Shown one piece after another: positions 18,732 through 27,092 of a DNA stretch of 64,000 nucleotides; the first letter of the stretch is position 1; each line of letters opens with the position of its first letter. The position numbers and the translations under genes were made by a program. The notes beneath the pieces are model-generated. The model was not told the DNA's origin. It searched no databases and saw only the letters and a list, made by a program, of their open reading frames with translations. This stretch comes from Hominisplanchenecus faecis (GTDB taxonomy: Bacteria > Bacillota > Clostridia > Lachnospirales > Lachnospiraceae), in contig NZ_JAJEQE010000001.1 in assembly GCF_020687205.1 (NCBI RefSeq), positions 1-64,000 on the forward strand. The letters run 5' to 3'.

Positions 18732-19898
18732 TTATAAGTCATATTTGAATTTTTCGGCAAGTTTTTCGGCTCCTTTTGTCTCACCAAGATAGCCAAAACG
18801 GTTGGAAAAGAGGATCGCCTCTGTCTGGATTGCACCCTCTACCCGGTGCTGCATATACTGATGCACCTTTTCTGCCATCTGCTCCATCACCGCATCCTGA
18901 AGTCCGTGCATCCTGATAATCTCCATGGCTTCTTCTGTAGTGATGGTCTCAAGGATCGCTTTTGCCGTCTCAAGATCAGCTCCGGATCGCAGGGCATGTG
19001 CACACATCAGCTCTGCCCTTGCATCTGAATGTCTGGAATGCGTGTTCATAATGCCACCGGAAACCTTGACGAATTTCCCGATGTGTGCCACAAACAGCAC
19101 GCCCAGAAATCCTAATTCCACTGCCATATCCAGCGTCTCACCGACATAATTGCTGCACTTCATCGAGCTTTCCACATCAAGCTTTGTGTTTTCTTTCACA
19201 AAATCGGCACCGTAATTACCAGGTGTCAGAAGCAGATACTTGGCACCGTTTTTTCGCTTCATCTCCATCTCCAGACGGATGCTGGCAATCAGAGCCTTTT
19301 CACTCATCGGCACGACAATTCCGCTTGTGCCAAGCACCGACAAGCCACCTTCAATCCCAAGTCTTGGATTAAACGTTTTTTTTGCCACTTCTTCGCCGCC
19401 CGGTATGGAAATGCAGACCTGTATTCCTTCTGTATACTCACACATTTCGCATACTTCACGCACTGCTTCCGTGATCATCTTTCTGGGAACACGGTTAATC
19501 GCTGCCGCTCCGACCGGCTGCTCAAGCCCCGGCTTTGTGATCCGCCCGACACCTTTTCCGCCGTCAATAAAAACCTGCTCCTTTTTTGTTTTTCCGCATT
19601 TTGATACGACTGCATAAACCAGCAACCCATCTGTCGCATCCGGATCGTCTCCGCCATCTTTCCGGATCGCACAGGAAGCCTGCTGTTCATCAAAGCAGAC
19701 ATCCAGCGGCATCAGATGTAATAAAATGCCGCGTGGCGTCAGAAGATCGATTTTTTCAATCTTTTTCTGTGACAGAAGCATCCAGGTTGCCGCTTTTGCC
19801 GCTGCTGCTGCACAGGATCCGGTTGTATAGCCATATCTGAGCTTTTTACTGCCTTTTGTCACGAAATAACCTTCCAGTCCATTCTTCTGTTCTGCCAC
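18732..19898 (-). CDS. cbiD: Cobalt-precorrin-5B C1-methyltransferase
   Basis: 388 residues. It methylates C-1 in the anaerobic pathway. KLRYGYTTGSCAAAAAKAA and the GGDDPDATDG block identify it. The start is GTG at 19898, with AAGGAGG seven bases upstream; a nearer ATG at 19903 is out of frame. Its C-terminal TRFGYLGET-like end (NRFGYLGETKGAEKL) is complete. It is the first gene of the cbi run and has a consensus promoter in front. Confidence 0.95.
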   Translation of the reverse strand: MAEQKNGLEGYFVTKGSKKLRYGYTTGSCAAAAAKAATWMLLSQKKIEKIDLLTPRGILLHLMPLDVCFDEQQASCAIRKDGGDDPDATDGLLVYAVVSKCGKTKKEQVFIDGGKGVGRITKPGLEQPVGAAAINRVPRKMITEAVREVCEMCEYTEGIQVCISIPGGEEVAKKTFNPRLGIEGGLSVLGTSGIVVPMSEKALIASIRLEMEMKRKNGAKYLLLTPGNYGADFVKENTKLDVESSMKCSNYVGETLDMAVELGFLGVLFVAHIGKFVKVSGGIMNTHSRHSDARAELMCAHALRSGADLETAKAILETITTEEAMEIIRMHGLQDAVMEQMAEKVHQYMQHRVEGAIQTEAILFSNRFGYLGETKGAEKLAEKFKYDL

Positions 19899-19947
19899 TG
19901 CATTTCCTCCTTCTTAATGCCGTTTCCGACATACTTTGCAGTAAATA

Positions 19948-19976
19948 ATTATAAACTTTTGCTTATATCATGTCAA
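19948..19976 (-). promoter_or_regulatory. Consensus sigma-A promoter of the cbi operon
   Basis: On the minus strand TTGACA (19971-19976) and TATAAT (19948-19953) are exactly 17 bases apart, a perfect match to consensus at both hexamers. Transcription would start about 40 bases before cbiD. The short leader leaves no room for a cobalamin riboswitch. Confidence 0.8.
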
Positions 19977-20170
19977 CGTTTACAGTCCCTGCACGCATGC
20001 AAAATTTCCTCACATCACTTTTTTCTGTCATGAAAAAGCAGGATCCATTCCGGTAAAATACAGGTAGCACTGGATTTTTCAGAAAAAACGTACTACAATG
20101 GCGTTGCGGTACATAAATTCAGGAATGCCTCCGGCATTCTTGCCCTGCTATTTTGAAAGAAGGTGTTTGT

Positions 20171-20956
20171 ATGACTCGTTACTATGTCTCTCACTATTTT
20201 GATTTTAAGAATATCGGCATTTTTCTGCTGGTTTCGCTGATGGGACTGATCGCCGTGCTTGCCATCGTACTGATCACAGCCAAACTTCAGGTTCACAGGC
20301 GGCTGAACTATGAAGGGCTGGACGAATGCGATGTGGCAGAGATCACAAGAAGACACCGGTTCCGTGAGATCGGCATGATTGAAAGCTTTTACGAAATGAC
20401 ATTCTCCAGTACCTCGGTTCTTCTGTTTCTTTCCCTTTACTATATCATTGACGCAAGGATCCCTCAGGCATTTTTCTACTGGAGTAAATATCAGGATTTT
20501 ATCCTGTTGCTTTTTCTGATCCTGTCCGTATTTTTCACCGGATGGCTGGATCGTTTTTTAGTTCCGCTTGAGTATCTGCCGCCGGATCAGAAATCTTCCG
20601 TAAGACTGGTGTCGTCCTTTTATATTATTTTAATTCTTATGTACATAAAATTTATTTACGACGATTCCAACTACGACGCCCTGATCCTGTATTTTGTTTC
20701 TCTGGCGATCGGCCGATTCGTCTACTTTGATTTTACGGCAGAAGATTTTATAAGTACCATCTCAAAACTGTTGAAAAATCTCTACCTGCTGATCCTGATG
20801 GGCTGCTATTCCGGCTTTGTCTGCTGGTTTGGCTTCCACGTCGGTTTTCTGCTGACTTCAAATGGCGTGATCGTCAGCACACTGCTCGCCCATCTGTTTA
20901 TGGATGCCTCGATCTTTGTACTCGACAGAACCCGTCTGATCCGGTTTGTCCTCTGA
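20171..20956 (+). CDS. Multipass membrane protein of unknown function
   Basis: 261 residues that I do not recognise. About seven membrane segments can be seen, beginning IGIFLLVSLMGLIAVLAIVLI and ending with a hydrophobic stretch near VSTLLAHLFMDASIFVL. A cytosolic-looking basic loop (TRRHRFREIG) follows the first segment. The ATG at 20171 has GAAGGTG upstream; the frame opens 6 codons earlier. The gene is convergent with the RelA/SpoT-like gene, with a terminator hairpin between them. No catalytic motif stands out. Confidence 0.8.
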   Translation: MTRYYVSHYFDFKNIGIFLLVSLMGLIAVLAIVLITAKLQVHRRLNYEGLDECDVAEITRRHRFREIGMIESFYEMTFSSTSVLLFLSLYYIIDARIPQAFFYWSKYQDFILLLFLILSVFFTGWLDRFLVPLEYLPPDQKSSVRLVSSFYIILILMYIKFIYDDSNYDALILYFVSLAIGRFVYFDFTAEDFISTISKLLKNLYLLILMGCYSGFVCWFGFHVGFLLTSNGVIVSTLLAHLFMDASIFVLDRTRLIRFVL

Positions 20957-20987
20957 AAAAAACAGATATCACAAAAGACACAAAAAG

Positions 20988-21029
20988 ATCCCCTGTAAAG
21001 AGCATGGCATTAAACTCTTTGCAGGGGAT
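20988..21029. terminator. Terminator hairpin between convergent genes
   Basis: ATCCCCTGTAAAGAG (20988 on) pairs almost perfectly with CTCTTTGCAGGGGAT (21015-21029). The stem is about 15 bp with one mismatch, around a short loop. It lies after the membrane protein gene, in front of the end of the opposing gene, and can serve either. Confidence 0.8.
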
Positions 21030-21073
21030 TTATCCTTCGGTATCGATCGATACGATCAGCGATTCAATGTCTT

Positions 21074-22063
21074 TTAATCGATCAGATCATTCTGGAAACG
21101 CGACAGATGCTCATACGGCAGAATCAGTCTGCCATGGTACAGTCCGCAGCCATCGTTGATCAGGCTCTTGCTCATCGCCGTGAACATATTAACGTCTATT
21201 TTTGTCAGATCCAGATTCAGAAGCTTCATGCCTCTTTCATATGCTTCATCAAAATAAATGCATTCACCTTTCGGGATCGTGTCTCGCTGGATACGTTCCT
21301 TTTCCTGGCGTTTTTCGTATTCCAGATGGTTCGCCGGTCCGATCTCGGCAATGTCATCCATCCGCTTGGTACGCAGCTGCAGTTCCATATAGCTTCTGGA
21401 ACTGTTGTCGTAAAATGTAATATGAAGGGACTGATATCCATTGTGGCTTTTGTTGCATACATAATCGCGATAATACGGCTTTACATCGTCATTTAAGAGT
21501 GGGGAAGTGCTCAGTTTGACTCCTTTTGCATCTTCTGCATCAAAGCCACGCTCTTCAAGAAATCCCGGCAGAGCATTGGCGATCTCATAGAGGCACTTCA
21601 GCTCCTCCGTTTCCAGATCTTCTCCCTGTTTCAGGTGACATTTCGGCATACAGATCACGATGCGGTATGCGATAAAATCACGAAAACAGCTCAGGCGGCT
21701 CTTAAGCTTGTTCACTGACGGGTACTTACCGTATTTTGTATAGTAGTCATAAATATAAGAGACAATATAACCGTTGAATTTTTCTTCTGCACGGATCAGC
21801 GATTTGATCCTTCCTTTAAAAGTAAAAGCAAGATACGGATACTGTTTTGCCATATATTTATAAAATTCCCGGATTTGCTGTGACTGAGCAGTAAGGAAAT
21901 CATTGTGCTCCAGCAGCCCCTTAATCAGAATCAGAAAATTGCTGTGTGCCATGTCAATCTCATTGTGACTTTTTCTTGCCTCTTTTCGCAGTGCATCGGT
22001 ATACTGCTGCAGAATACGGAAGATCGTATCTCCGGAATATAAATAGTCATTTAAAGTAATCAT
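21074..22063 (-). CDS. RelA/SpoT-fold protein, probable (p)ppGpp synthetase-like
   Basis: 329 residues. The RelA/SpoT nucleotidyltransferase core is recognisable: GRIKSLIRAEEK at 84-95, DFIAYRIVI at about 129-137, NGYQSLHITFY at 208-218, and ELQLRTKRMDDIAEIGPANH from 227. No HD hydrolase, TGS or ACT domain is present, so it resembles a small alarmone synthetase carrying an extra N-terminal helical part (1-80) and a C-terminal tail. It lacks the length of a housekeeping Rel. An alarmone product is inference; a toxic pyrophosphokinase variant is possible. CAGGAGAAACAA gives a clear RBS. Confidence 0.8.
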   Translation of the reverse strand: MITLNDYLYSGDTIFRILQQYTDALRKEARKSHNEIDMAHSNFLILIKGLLEHNDFLTAQSQQIREFYKYMAKQYPYLAFTFKGRIKSLIRAEEKFNGYIVSYIYDYYTKYGKYPSVNKLKSRLSCFRDFIAYRIVICMPKCHLKQGEDLETEELKCLYEIANALPGFLEERGFDAEDAKGVKLSTSPLLNDDVKPYYRDYVCNKSHNGYQSLHITFYDNSSRSYMELQLRTKRMDDIAEIGPANHLEYEKRQEKERIQRDTIPKGECIYFDEAYERGMKLLNLDLTKIDVNMFTAMSKSLINDGCGLYHGRLILPYEHLSRFQNDLID

Positions 22064-22195
22064 TTGTTTCTCCTGAATGTTAAAAAGTTACTTTGTAACG
22101 AAGCAATTCACAGGCATCTTCTGGTGTCTGGTAATGTGCTTTGGCATTTTAATTTTATTCTAACAGAATTTTTTCATCCGGTCAAAGAAATTCGC

Positions 22196-22224
22196 TTGTC
22201 AGGAAGAAGAACAGGGCGTATAAT
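22196..22224 (+). promoter_or_regulatory. Promoter of the YitT-family gene
   Basis: TTGTCA at 22196-22201 and TATAAT at 22219-22224 are separated by 17 bases. It lies about 45 bases before the ATG at 22268, which has GGAGGA upstream. Confidence 0.7.
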
Positions 22225-22267
22225 AAGGTGCTGCATGTCTGGATTCATACAAATGAGGAGGATTTCT

Positions 22268-23143
22268 ATGGAACAAAATAAGGAAAACACATCTTCCGTT
22301 TCCCGTACTTTAAAAGAATACTTTATTATTACCGTTGCCGTACTCATTATGGATATCGGCATCTATGTTTTTAAATTTCCAAATAATTTTTCTTTCGGCG
22401 GAGTATCCGGAATGGCTGTTGTTTTTGCAAAATTTCTTCCCTTTACCGCCTCTGTAATCAATCTGGTCATCAACCTGGTTCTTTTGGTGGTCGGTTTCGC
22501 TTTTCTTGGAAGAAACTTCGGACTGAAAACAGCCTACGTCACCGTTCTCTCTTCGGTACTATTAAATGTTTTTGAGCATCTTTTCCCGATGTCAGGACCG
22601 CTGACCGATCAGATTTCGCTGGAGCTTTGCTTTGCGATCTTGCTGCCGGCAATCGCAGCTGCCCTGCTCTTTTTCGAGAACGCCTCCGGAGGCGGGACAG
22701 ACATCATCGCCATGATCATCAAAAAGTACTCCACGATGAACATTTCCACCGCTTTGCTGCTCTGCGACCTGCTCATTGTAGTTATGGCATTCTTCGTTTT
22801 TGACACTCTGACCGGACTTTGTTCCATCCTTGGGCTGATGGCAAAGACACTGGTCATCGACAAAGTGATCGAACGCATGAAGCTGAACAAGTTCTTTACT
22901 ATTGTATGTGATCACCCGGAACCAATTTGTGATTTTATTACAGAAGAACTCGGTCACACTGCAACCACTTATCATGCCGAGGGAGCCTACTCTCATACAC
23001 AGAGAACCGTTATTTTGACCGTTGTCGATGTCAATCAGGCAATTCTGCTGCAGCGTTTTATCAAAAAAAATGAACCCACTGCTTTTATTACCGTTACCAA
23101 AAGCAGTGAGATCATCGGAAAGGGATTTTCCAATTACATCTGA
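22268..23143 (+). CDS. YitT-family membrane protein (DUF161 plus DUF2179)
   Basis: 291 residues. Five or six membrane segments fill residues 1-180, with GGVSGMAVV and ASGGGTDIIAMII, which are typical of the YitT family. A soluble C-terminal domain follows (FFTIVCDHPEPICDFI, GAYSHTQRTVILTVV), the DUF2179 domain. The role of the family is not established; transport has been suggested. The open frame begins upstream at 22064 but overlaps the promoter, so I start at 22268, where GGAGGA gives good spacing. Confidence 0.9.
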   Translation: MEQNKENTSSVSRTLKEYFIITVAVLIMDIGIYVFKFPNNFSFGGVSGMAVVFAKFLPFTASVINLVINLVLLVVGFAFLGRNFGLKTAYVTVLSSVLLNVFEHLFPMSGPLTDQISLELCFAILLPAIAAALLFFENASGGGTDIIAMIIKKYSTMNISTALLLCDLLIVVMAFFVFDTLTGLCSILGLMAKTLVIDKVIERMKLNKFFTIVCDHPEPICDFITEELGHTATTYHAEGAYSHTQRTVILTVVDVNQAILLQRFIKKNEPTAFITVTKSSEIIGKGFSNYI

Positions 23144-23312
23144 GTTCCCTTATTTGGGCATATTCGCCTGAGAGTAGAATTCTTCATAATATTAAGTCCT
23201 CCCTGCACCAGAAGATATTCTTTTCCATTTACCGATACTTCCTGATACAGGTAAAGTGGACATTCACAATCCGCTTCGCGACTTGCTCATGAACGCAGTC
23301 GCTTCGCGATCT

Positions 23313-23341
23313 GTCAGTGGGAGCTTTCAACTCCCACTGAC
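23313..23341. repeat. Perfect 11-bp inverted repeat in an intergenic region
   Basis: GTCAGTGGGAG (23313-23323) and CTCCCACTGAC (23331-23341) flank a 7-base loop. It is one of two hairpins in the 305-base gene-free stretch 23144-23448. The pattern resembles the foldback ends of IS200/IS605-type elements, but no transposase or TnpB is present here. Confidence 0.75.
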
Positions 23342-23343
23342 AT

Positions 23344-23403
23344 AAGCATCCCCCCTTCACTCACCGCTTAGTGCTCTGCACACTTGAAGCGGGGGGAATG
23401 CTT
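23344..23403. repeat. Second hairpin, long imperfect stem
   Basis: AAGCATCCCCCCTT (23344-23357) pairs with AAGCGGGGGGAATGCTT (23387-23403), with a one-base bulge and one mismatch region, around a loop of about 29 bases. Upstream, CGCTTCGCGA occurs twice (23272-23281 and 23300-23309). With the previous hairpin this fills the gap between the YitT gene and the receiver gene; no gene is seen in it. Confidence 0.65.
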
Positions 23404-23448
23404 CTCTGCGTTCAAACTCCGTAAGATATTCCAGGACCTCCTGCTTTT

Positions 23449-23847
23449 TCAGCTCTGAAACTGATCCCAGTTGGTATTTTCCAAAATTTCTTTAAAATCA
23501 AACTCAATATCTCTGAGTTTATTGTACCATACCGTCCCCAGTGCATCCGGCGAGCGATAATTCTGCGAGGAACAGATGATCACCGGTATCGGATGCTCTC
23601 TTTGTTTCATCTTTTCCAGCAGAATAAATCCTGCCTCTTCATTTTCCTTTTCTCCTTTCGCCAGTGGATAGTGCATGTCTGTAACAATCAGATCTGCTTC
23701 GCTTGTCTCCAGATATTCCCATAAGGCCTCCTGATGGTCAAACATCACAATATTTTCCACACCACAGAACTGTAAAGCTCTTTTTATATGTATCGATTTT
23801 ACAGCTGCATCATCAACGATCACTGCCTTCAGATCTCGAATTTTCAT
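23449..23847 (-). CDS. Stand-alone response-regulator receiver-like protein
   Basis: 132 residues. VIVDDAAVKSIHIKRAL gives the acidic pair at 12-13, and LIVTDMHYP gives the probable phospho-acceptor aspartate near residue 57. Serine residues (ICSSQ) follow at the place of the conserved Thr/Ser. The C-terminal lysine of a canonical receiver is not clearly present: the end reads GTVWYNKLRDIEF instead of a KP motif. There is no output domain and no kinase nearby. AAAGGAAAACAA precedes the ATG. Signalling partner unknown. Confidence 0.75.
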   Translation of the reverse strand: MKIRDLKAVIVDDAAVKSIHIKRALQFCGVENIVMFDHQEALWEYLETSEADLIVTDMHYPLAKGEKENEEAGFILLEKMKQREHPIPVIICSSQNYRSPDALGTVWYNKLRDIEFDFKEILENTNWDQFQS

Positions 23848-24233
23848 TTGTTTTCCTTTCTTTTTCCAGATATTTTGCCACTAAGCTTTGTCTTCGGGTT
23901 CAGTCCTTTTTGACCGGAGAGACGATCTGCTTTTCTTTTTCCGACAATCGATATTGCATACCCCTGTCTCCTCCCTCATGACTTTTACTGTTTTAGCTTT
24001 TCCAATCTAAAATCTGATTTTGTCTATAAAAGTCCTGATTATAGTATATCTCCACCGAATATGTTCGTCAATGGTGATCTATTACTACTTCTTCCGGTGA
24101 AACATCAACCTTTTTTAATGCATACAAAAAGCTTTGTAAGAATTATTTCAATTTCCTGCCTCTTCTGTGCTATACAACGATTACTGTTGACAAAATGTGC
24201 ATCTGATCCTGAAATATTCCGGGCTGCCATACT

Positions 24234-24697
24234 TTGCTCGATTCTCTGCAAAAAATTTGTCTGATGCATGGAACAGACATCAGCTATTATAAAAAACTGT
24301 TTCAGACAGTCGGGAATATCTTGCGGATGATAGAAAAAGATAATCTGACCAAGTACCTGCTGTTTCTGGAGTATGTCTTCCCATATATGGAGAAATACCA
24401 GTACAAGAAAGATATGAAAGAGATTATCCTGGAGATGAAGCAACTTTTGAAAGACAATGAAAATAGTGCCGTTACCGACTGCTTTATACCAATAACAGCA
24501 TTCCCCAAATCAACAATTATGCTGCCTTATTGACAGAATTGCAGGAACCGGAACGGGCAATGGCTGCTCTCCGGAAACTTGCCCAGACCATCAAAGAATA
24601 CAACTCCGATACCTGTCTGGACTATGCCCTGGTACAGGAATCCAGAGCTTTAAACGATGAAATGGAGATGCTTGCCAAGGATGCTTTGACGAGTTAA
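24234..24697 (+). pseudogene. Decayed gene with a frameshift, possibly a TPR-type regulator
   Basis: Two plus-strand frames each look like protein, one after the other. The first runs to a stop at 24533 and reads YKKLFQTVGNILRMIEKDN and FPYMEKYQYKKDMKE. The second covers about 24490-24697 and reads NYAALLTELQEPERAMAALR and SDTCLDYALVQES, TPR-like helices. The switch near 24480-24510 suggests a frameshift in one former gene. No good start or RBS is seen, and the 386 bases before it (23848-24233) hold no gene. A helical-repeat regulator is a guess from the pattern. Confidence 0.55.
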
Positions 24698-24722
24698 TTT
24701 GTAAAAGTATAAAACTCTAACA

Positions 24723-24754
24723 ATGGGGAGGTTCCCCTCCCCATAAAATTTTTT
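24723..24754 (+). terminator. Rho-independent terminator
   Basis: ATGGGGAGG (24723-24731) and CCTCCCCAT (24736-24744) form a 9-bp stem with a TTCC loop, followed by AAAA and a run of six T. It would end transcription of the decayed gene. It lies 70 bases beyond the end of the convergent LRR gene. Confidence 0.85.
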
Positions 24755-24822
24755 CTTAAAACTTACACAAAAAACTTGATAAACCCGGTTTTTTCGCAAT
24801 TTCTTTCGGATTCTTCTATCGT

Positions 24823-26328
24823 CTATTTTTTGATCTTCACAGATTTCTTCTGCCCCTTTCCTTTGAACAGACGCTTGTAAGACTTCAGTTGTTTCTTCGG
24901 TACTTTAATAACGCATTTTCTGTTGATGCCTGTGAGAGCACCTTTTCCGACTTTCTTTAATTTTGTACTCTTCACAGTAATCTTCTTGAGGTTCTTGCAA
25001 TTCTTAAAGGCATTCTTTCCGATAGAGGTTACATTCTTTCCAATCGTTACGCTCTTTAACTTTTTGCAGCCTTCAAAACTGCCGGTTCCGATCTCTGTAA
25101 CCGTGTCAGGAATTACAACTGTCTGCAGCTTCTTACTGTTCTTAAATGCTTTTGCCGCAATGCCTGTCACCTGATACTTCACATTGTTAATTGTAACGGT
25201 TTTGGGAATTGTAACCTTCTTTGCCTTTTTCTCCTTGGCAGACAGCTTTGTAAGCGTTACTGATGGCTTACTTTCAGAACCATCTGATTCTGTCACCTTA
25301 AATTCCCTGCCTGTTTTCTCTTTCAGAGATGTTCCAGCCGCAGGCACATCTGGTTTCGGTCGTGAATAGTTACAGTGCAAGGTAAAAGGAATTGAGATAT
25401 TTTGACGCAAGTCTTCATCATAAGCTCCGAAAACATTTAATGCATCACCGCCACTACCAAAGCTGATTGCATTCCACTGTTCCTGTGTACCTGTATAATA
25501 TACATCTTTTAATCCGCTACAGAACCAAAATGCAAGATCCCCTATGCTCGTTACACTCGACGGGATCTCTATACCGGTTAACCCGCTGCAGTCATAAAAT
25601 GCATAATTCCCTATGCTCGTTACACTCGACGGGATTTTTGTGTTTTTACAGCCCTGTATAAGAGTATTCGTCGCTTTTTTTATAATGGCATTACAGTTAT
25701 CTCTGCTGTCATAGACCTCATTGCCAGCTTCTACGTTTATACTTGTTAACCCGCTACAGCCAGAAAATGCAGCTTCCCCTATCTTCGTTACACTCGATGG
25801 GATCTCTATGCCGGTTAACCCGCTACAGCTAGAAAATGCATAATCCCTTATGCTCGTTACACTCGACGGGATCTCTATGCCGGTTAACCCGCTACAGCCA
25901 GAAAATGCAAAATTCCCTATGCTCGTTACACTCGACGGGATTTCTATGCTGGTTAACTCGCTACAGCCAAAAAATACTTCATTCCCTATGCTCGTTACTT
26001 TAATATCCTTAATTTTCGTGGGTATTTTTACAGCTCCCTTTGCATTATAATCACACCTTGTTATTTCCACATATTTTGTTTCATCCGGTTTCTGATAAAT
26101 GCAATAGGACAGATATCCTTCTTTTCCATCCTCAACCTCTGTATCTTCCGTTTCTGCTTGATCTGCTTCCAGCTCCGGCTTTTCTGCCGTTTCCTGTTCT
26201 GCTGCTGTATCTACAGTCACGGCTGTTTCATTCTCCGAAACGGTCTCCGCAGATACCGGTACTGAACTGCAGATCAATGCTGCAGTCAATGCCATCGTCA
26301 ACATTTTTTGTACGTGTCTCTTTTTCAT
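24823..26328 (-). CDS. Secreted BspA-like leucine-rich repeat protein
   Basis: 501 residues. A signal peptide is clear (KKRHVQKMLTMALTAALICS followed by SVPVSA). An acidic linker rich in Glu and Thr comes next (about 28-70). Then LRR_5-type repeats of 23 residues follow, such as IEIPSSVTSIGNFAFSGCSG, in two blocks (about 110-280 and 365-470), split by a linker with a TGTQEQWNAI segment. The C-terminus is strongly basic (many KK pairs, ending GQKKSVKIKK); no sortase motif or membrane anchor is seen. BspA-like proteins are cell-surface or secreted and often bind host or bacterial partners; the role here is inferred. GGAGGGACC precedes the ATG. Confidence 0.88.
   Translation of the reverse strand: MKKRHVQKMLTMALTAALICSSVPVSAETVSENETAVTVDTAAEQETAEKPELEADQAETEDTEVEDGKEGYLSYCIYQKPDETKYVEITRCDYNAKGAVKIPTKIKDIKVTSIGNEVFFGCSELTSIEIPSSVTSIGNFAFSGCSGLTGIEIPSSVTSIRDYAFSSCSGLTGIEIPSSVTKIGEAAFSGCSGLTSINVEAGNEVYDSRDNCNAIIKKATNTLIQGCKNTKIPSSVTSIGNYAFYDCSGLTGIEIPSSVTSIGDLAFWFCSGLKDVYYTGTQEQWNAISFGSGGDALNVFGAYDEDLRQNISIPFTLHCNYSRPKPDVPAAGTSLKEKTGREFKVTESDGSESKPSVTLTKLSAKEKKAKKVTIPKTVTINNVKYQVTGIAAKAFKNSKKLQTVVIPDTVTEIGTGSFEGCKKLKSVTIGKNVTSIGKNAFKNCKNLKKITVKSTKLKKVGKGALTGINRKCVIKVPKKQLKSYKRLFKGKGQKKSVKIKK
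25540..26005 (-). repeat. Near-identical DNA repeats inside the LRR gene
   Basis: A unit of about 69 bases recurs, visible on the plus strand as GCTCGTTACACTCGACGGGAT at about 25546, 25614, 25854 and 25922, with a variant at about 25785. Several copies differ by only a few bases. Each encodes one 23-residue LRR. Such DNA identity implies recent duplication or gene conversion and makes the array prone to copy-number change. Confidence 0.8.
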
Positions 26329-26380
26329 TTGGTCCCTCCTGATCTCTTTTTATATGATACTGAAAGTATTTTAGCTTTTA

Positions 26381-26401
26381 TCATGTATCTTCGATACATG
26401 A
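26381..26401. promoter_or_regulatory. Palindrome in the leader of the LRR gene
   Basis: TCATGTATC and GATACATGA form a perfect 9-bp inverted repeat around TTC. It lies between the inferred promoter (26470-26498) and the ATG at 26328. It could be an operator or an RNA hairpin; no regulator gene is adjacent. Confidence 0.5.
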
Positions 26402-26469
26402 CAGCACACGTTCGGGTGAAACTTCTTCTCCGCAAGATGCGTATCCCCTTTTTAGATAAATCCGTTTTT

Positions 26470-26498
26470 AATATATATTTCACCTGCAGACAAGTCAA
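26470..26498 (-). promoter_or_regulatory. Candidate promoter of the LRR gene
   Basis: On the minus strand TTGACT (26493-26498) and TATATT (26470-26475) are 17 bases apart. This implies a leader of roughly 135 bases containing the 9-bp palindrome. Confidence 0.55.
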
Positions 26499-26956
26499 GC
26501 TTTTTTCCGTTTTTCTTTTATGTGTTTTTTTCTAAAAAATATAAGGAAAATAAGGCTTTCCACACTTTTATAATAGTATGATGCCAGCGAAACTCTGGCA
26601 TTGTACTCCTTTTTCCATTGCTCACTGTCACGAGTCGGTATATTTATAAGATGTGGATTATCTTTCCTGGATAAATGTACAGTTCTTCCGTATTTTGAAC
26701 CAGAACACGAAGAGTCGCAGGAACAGCCATATTTGCGGCTGACAAGGGGACAACGGCTGCCGGTTTTGCAGACAGGAATGCTATCCTTTCCAATGGTAAA
26801 GTCGTCTTTGTATTTTTCCTTAATCCTACGTTTTTCATTCAGGTCGATAAAAGGTATGATACCGTTGTGCTTGCAGTACTGATAATAAGGCATTGCGTCA
26901 TGGGCGGAATCAAGCAGGAGTTTTTCTACATGAAAATCCGTAAGAAAGCGTTTCAT
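26495..26956 (-). pseudogene. Fragment of a DDE transposase
   Basis: LLLDSAHDAMPYYQYCKHNG, IIPFIDLNEKR and SKYGRTVHLSRKDNPHLINI are recognisable from DDE transposases common in Lachnospiraceae. Only a middle piece remains: the N-terminal catalytic part is missing, an internal segment around residues 60-70 is shortened, and after KKEYNAR the sequence becomes unrelated. The upstream break coincides with the border of the adjacent IS21 element, which may have landed in it. Not functional. Confidence 0.75.
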
Positions 26957-27092
26957 CCTGAAAAAGCATTAAGAAATCCGTGGGAATCATGCATGGATGC
27001 AGGATGAATGCATATTCCGCAAGAACTGCGCATCCGTTCCAGAGGAACGGAGCGCCATTTCGCTTCAAACTGAGCAAAGCTCAGCAGGTTGA

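Noticed and set aside
19899-19912. GCCACTG near the cbiD start as a B12 box
   Set aside because: It is on the wrong strand for cbiD, falls over the start codon and RBS, and has no surrounding riboswitch structure.
23703-23981. Plus-strand frame of 92 codons over the receiver gene start
   Set aside because: Antisense to the receiver domain, with no RBS and a Phe/Ser/Leu-rich low-quality sequence.
25540-26005. CRISPR array
   Set aside because: The regular repeats are coding LRR units without unique spacers; no cas genes are in the window.
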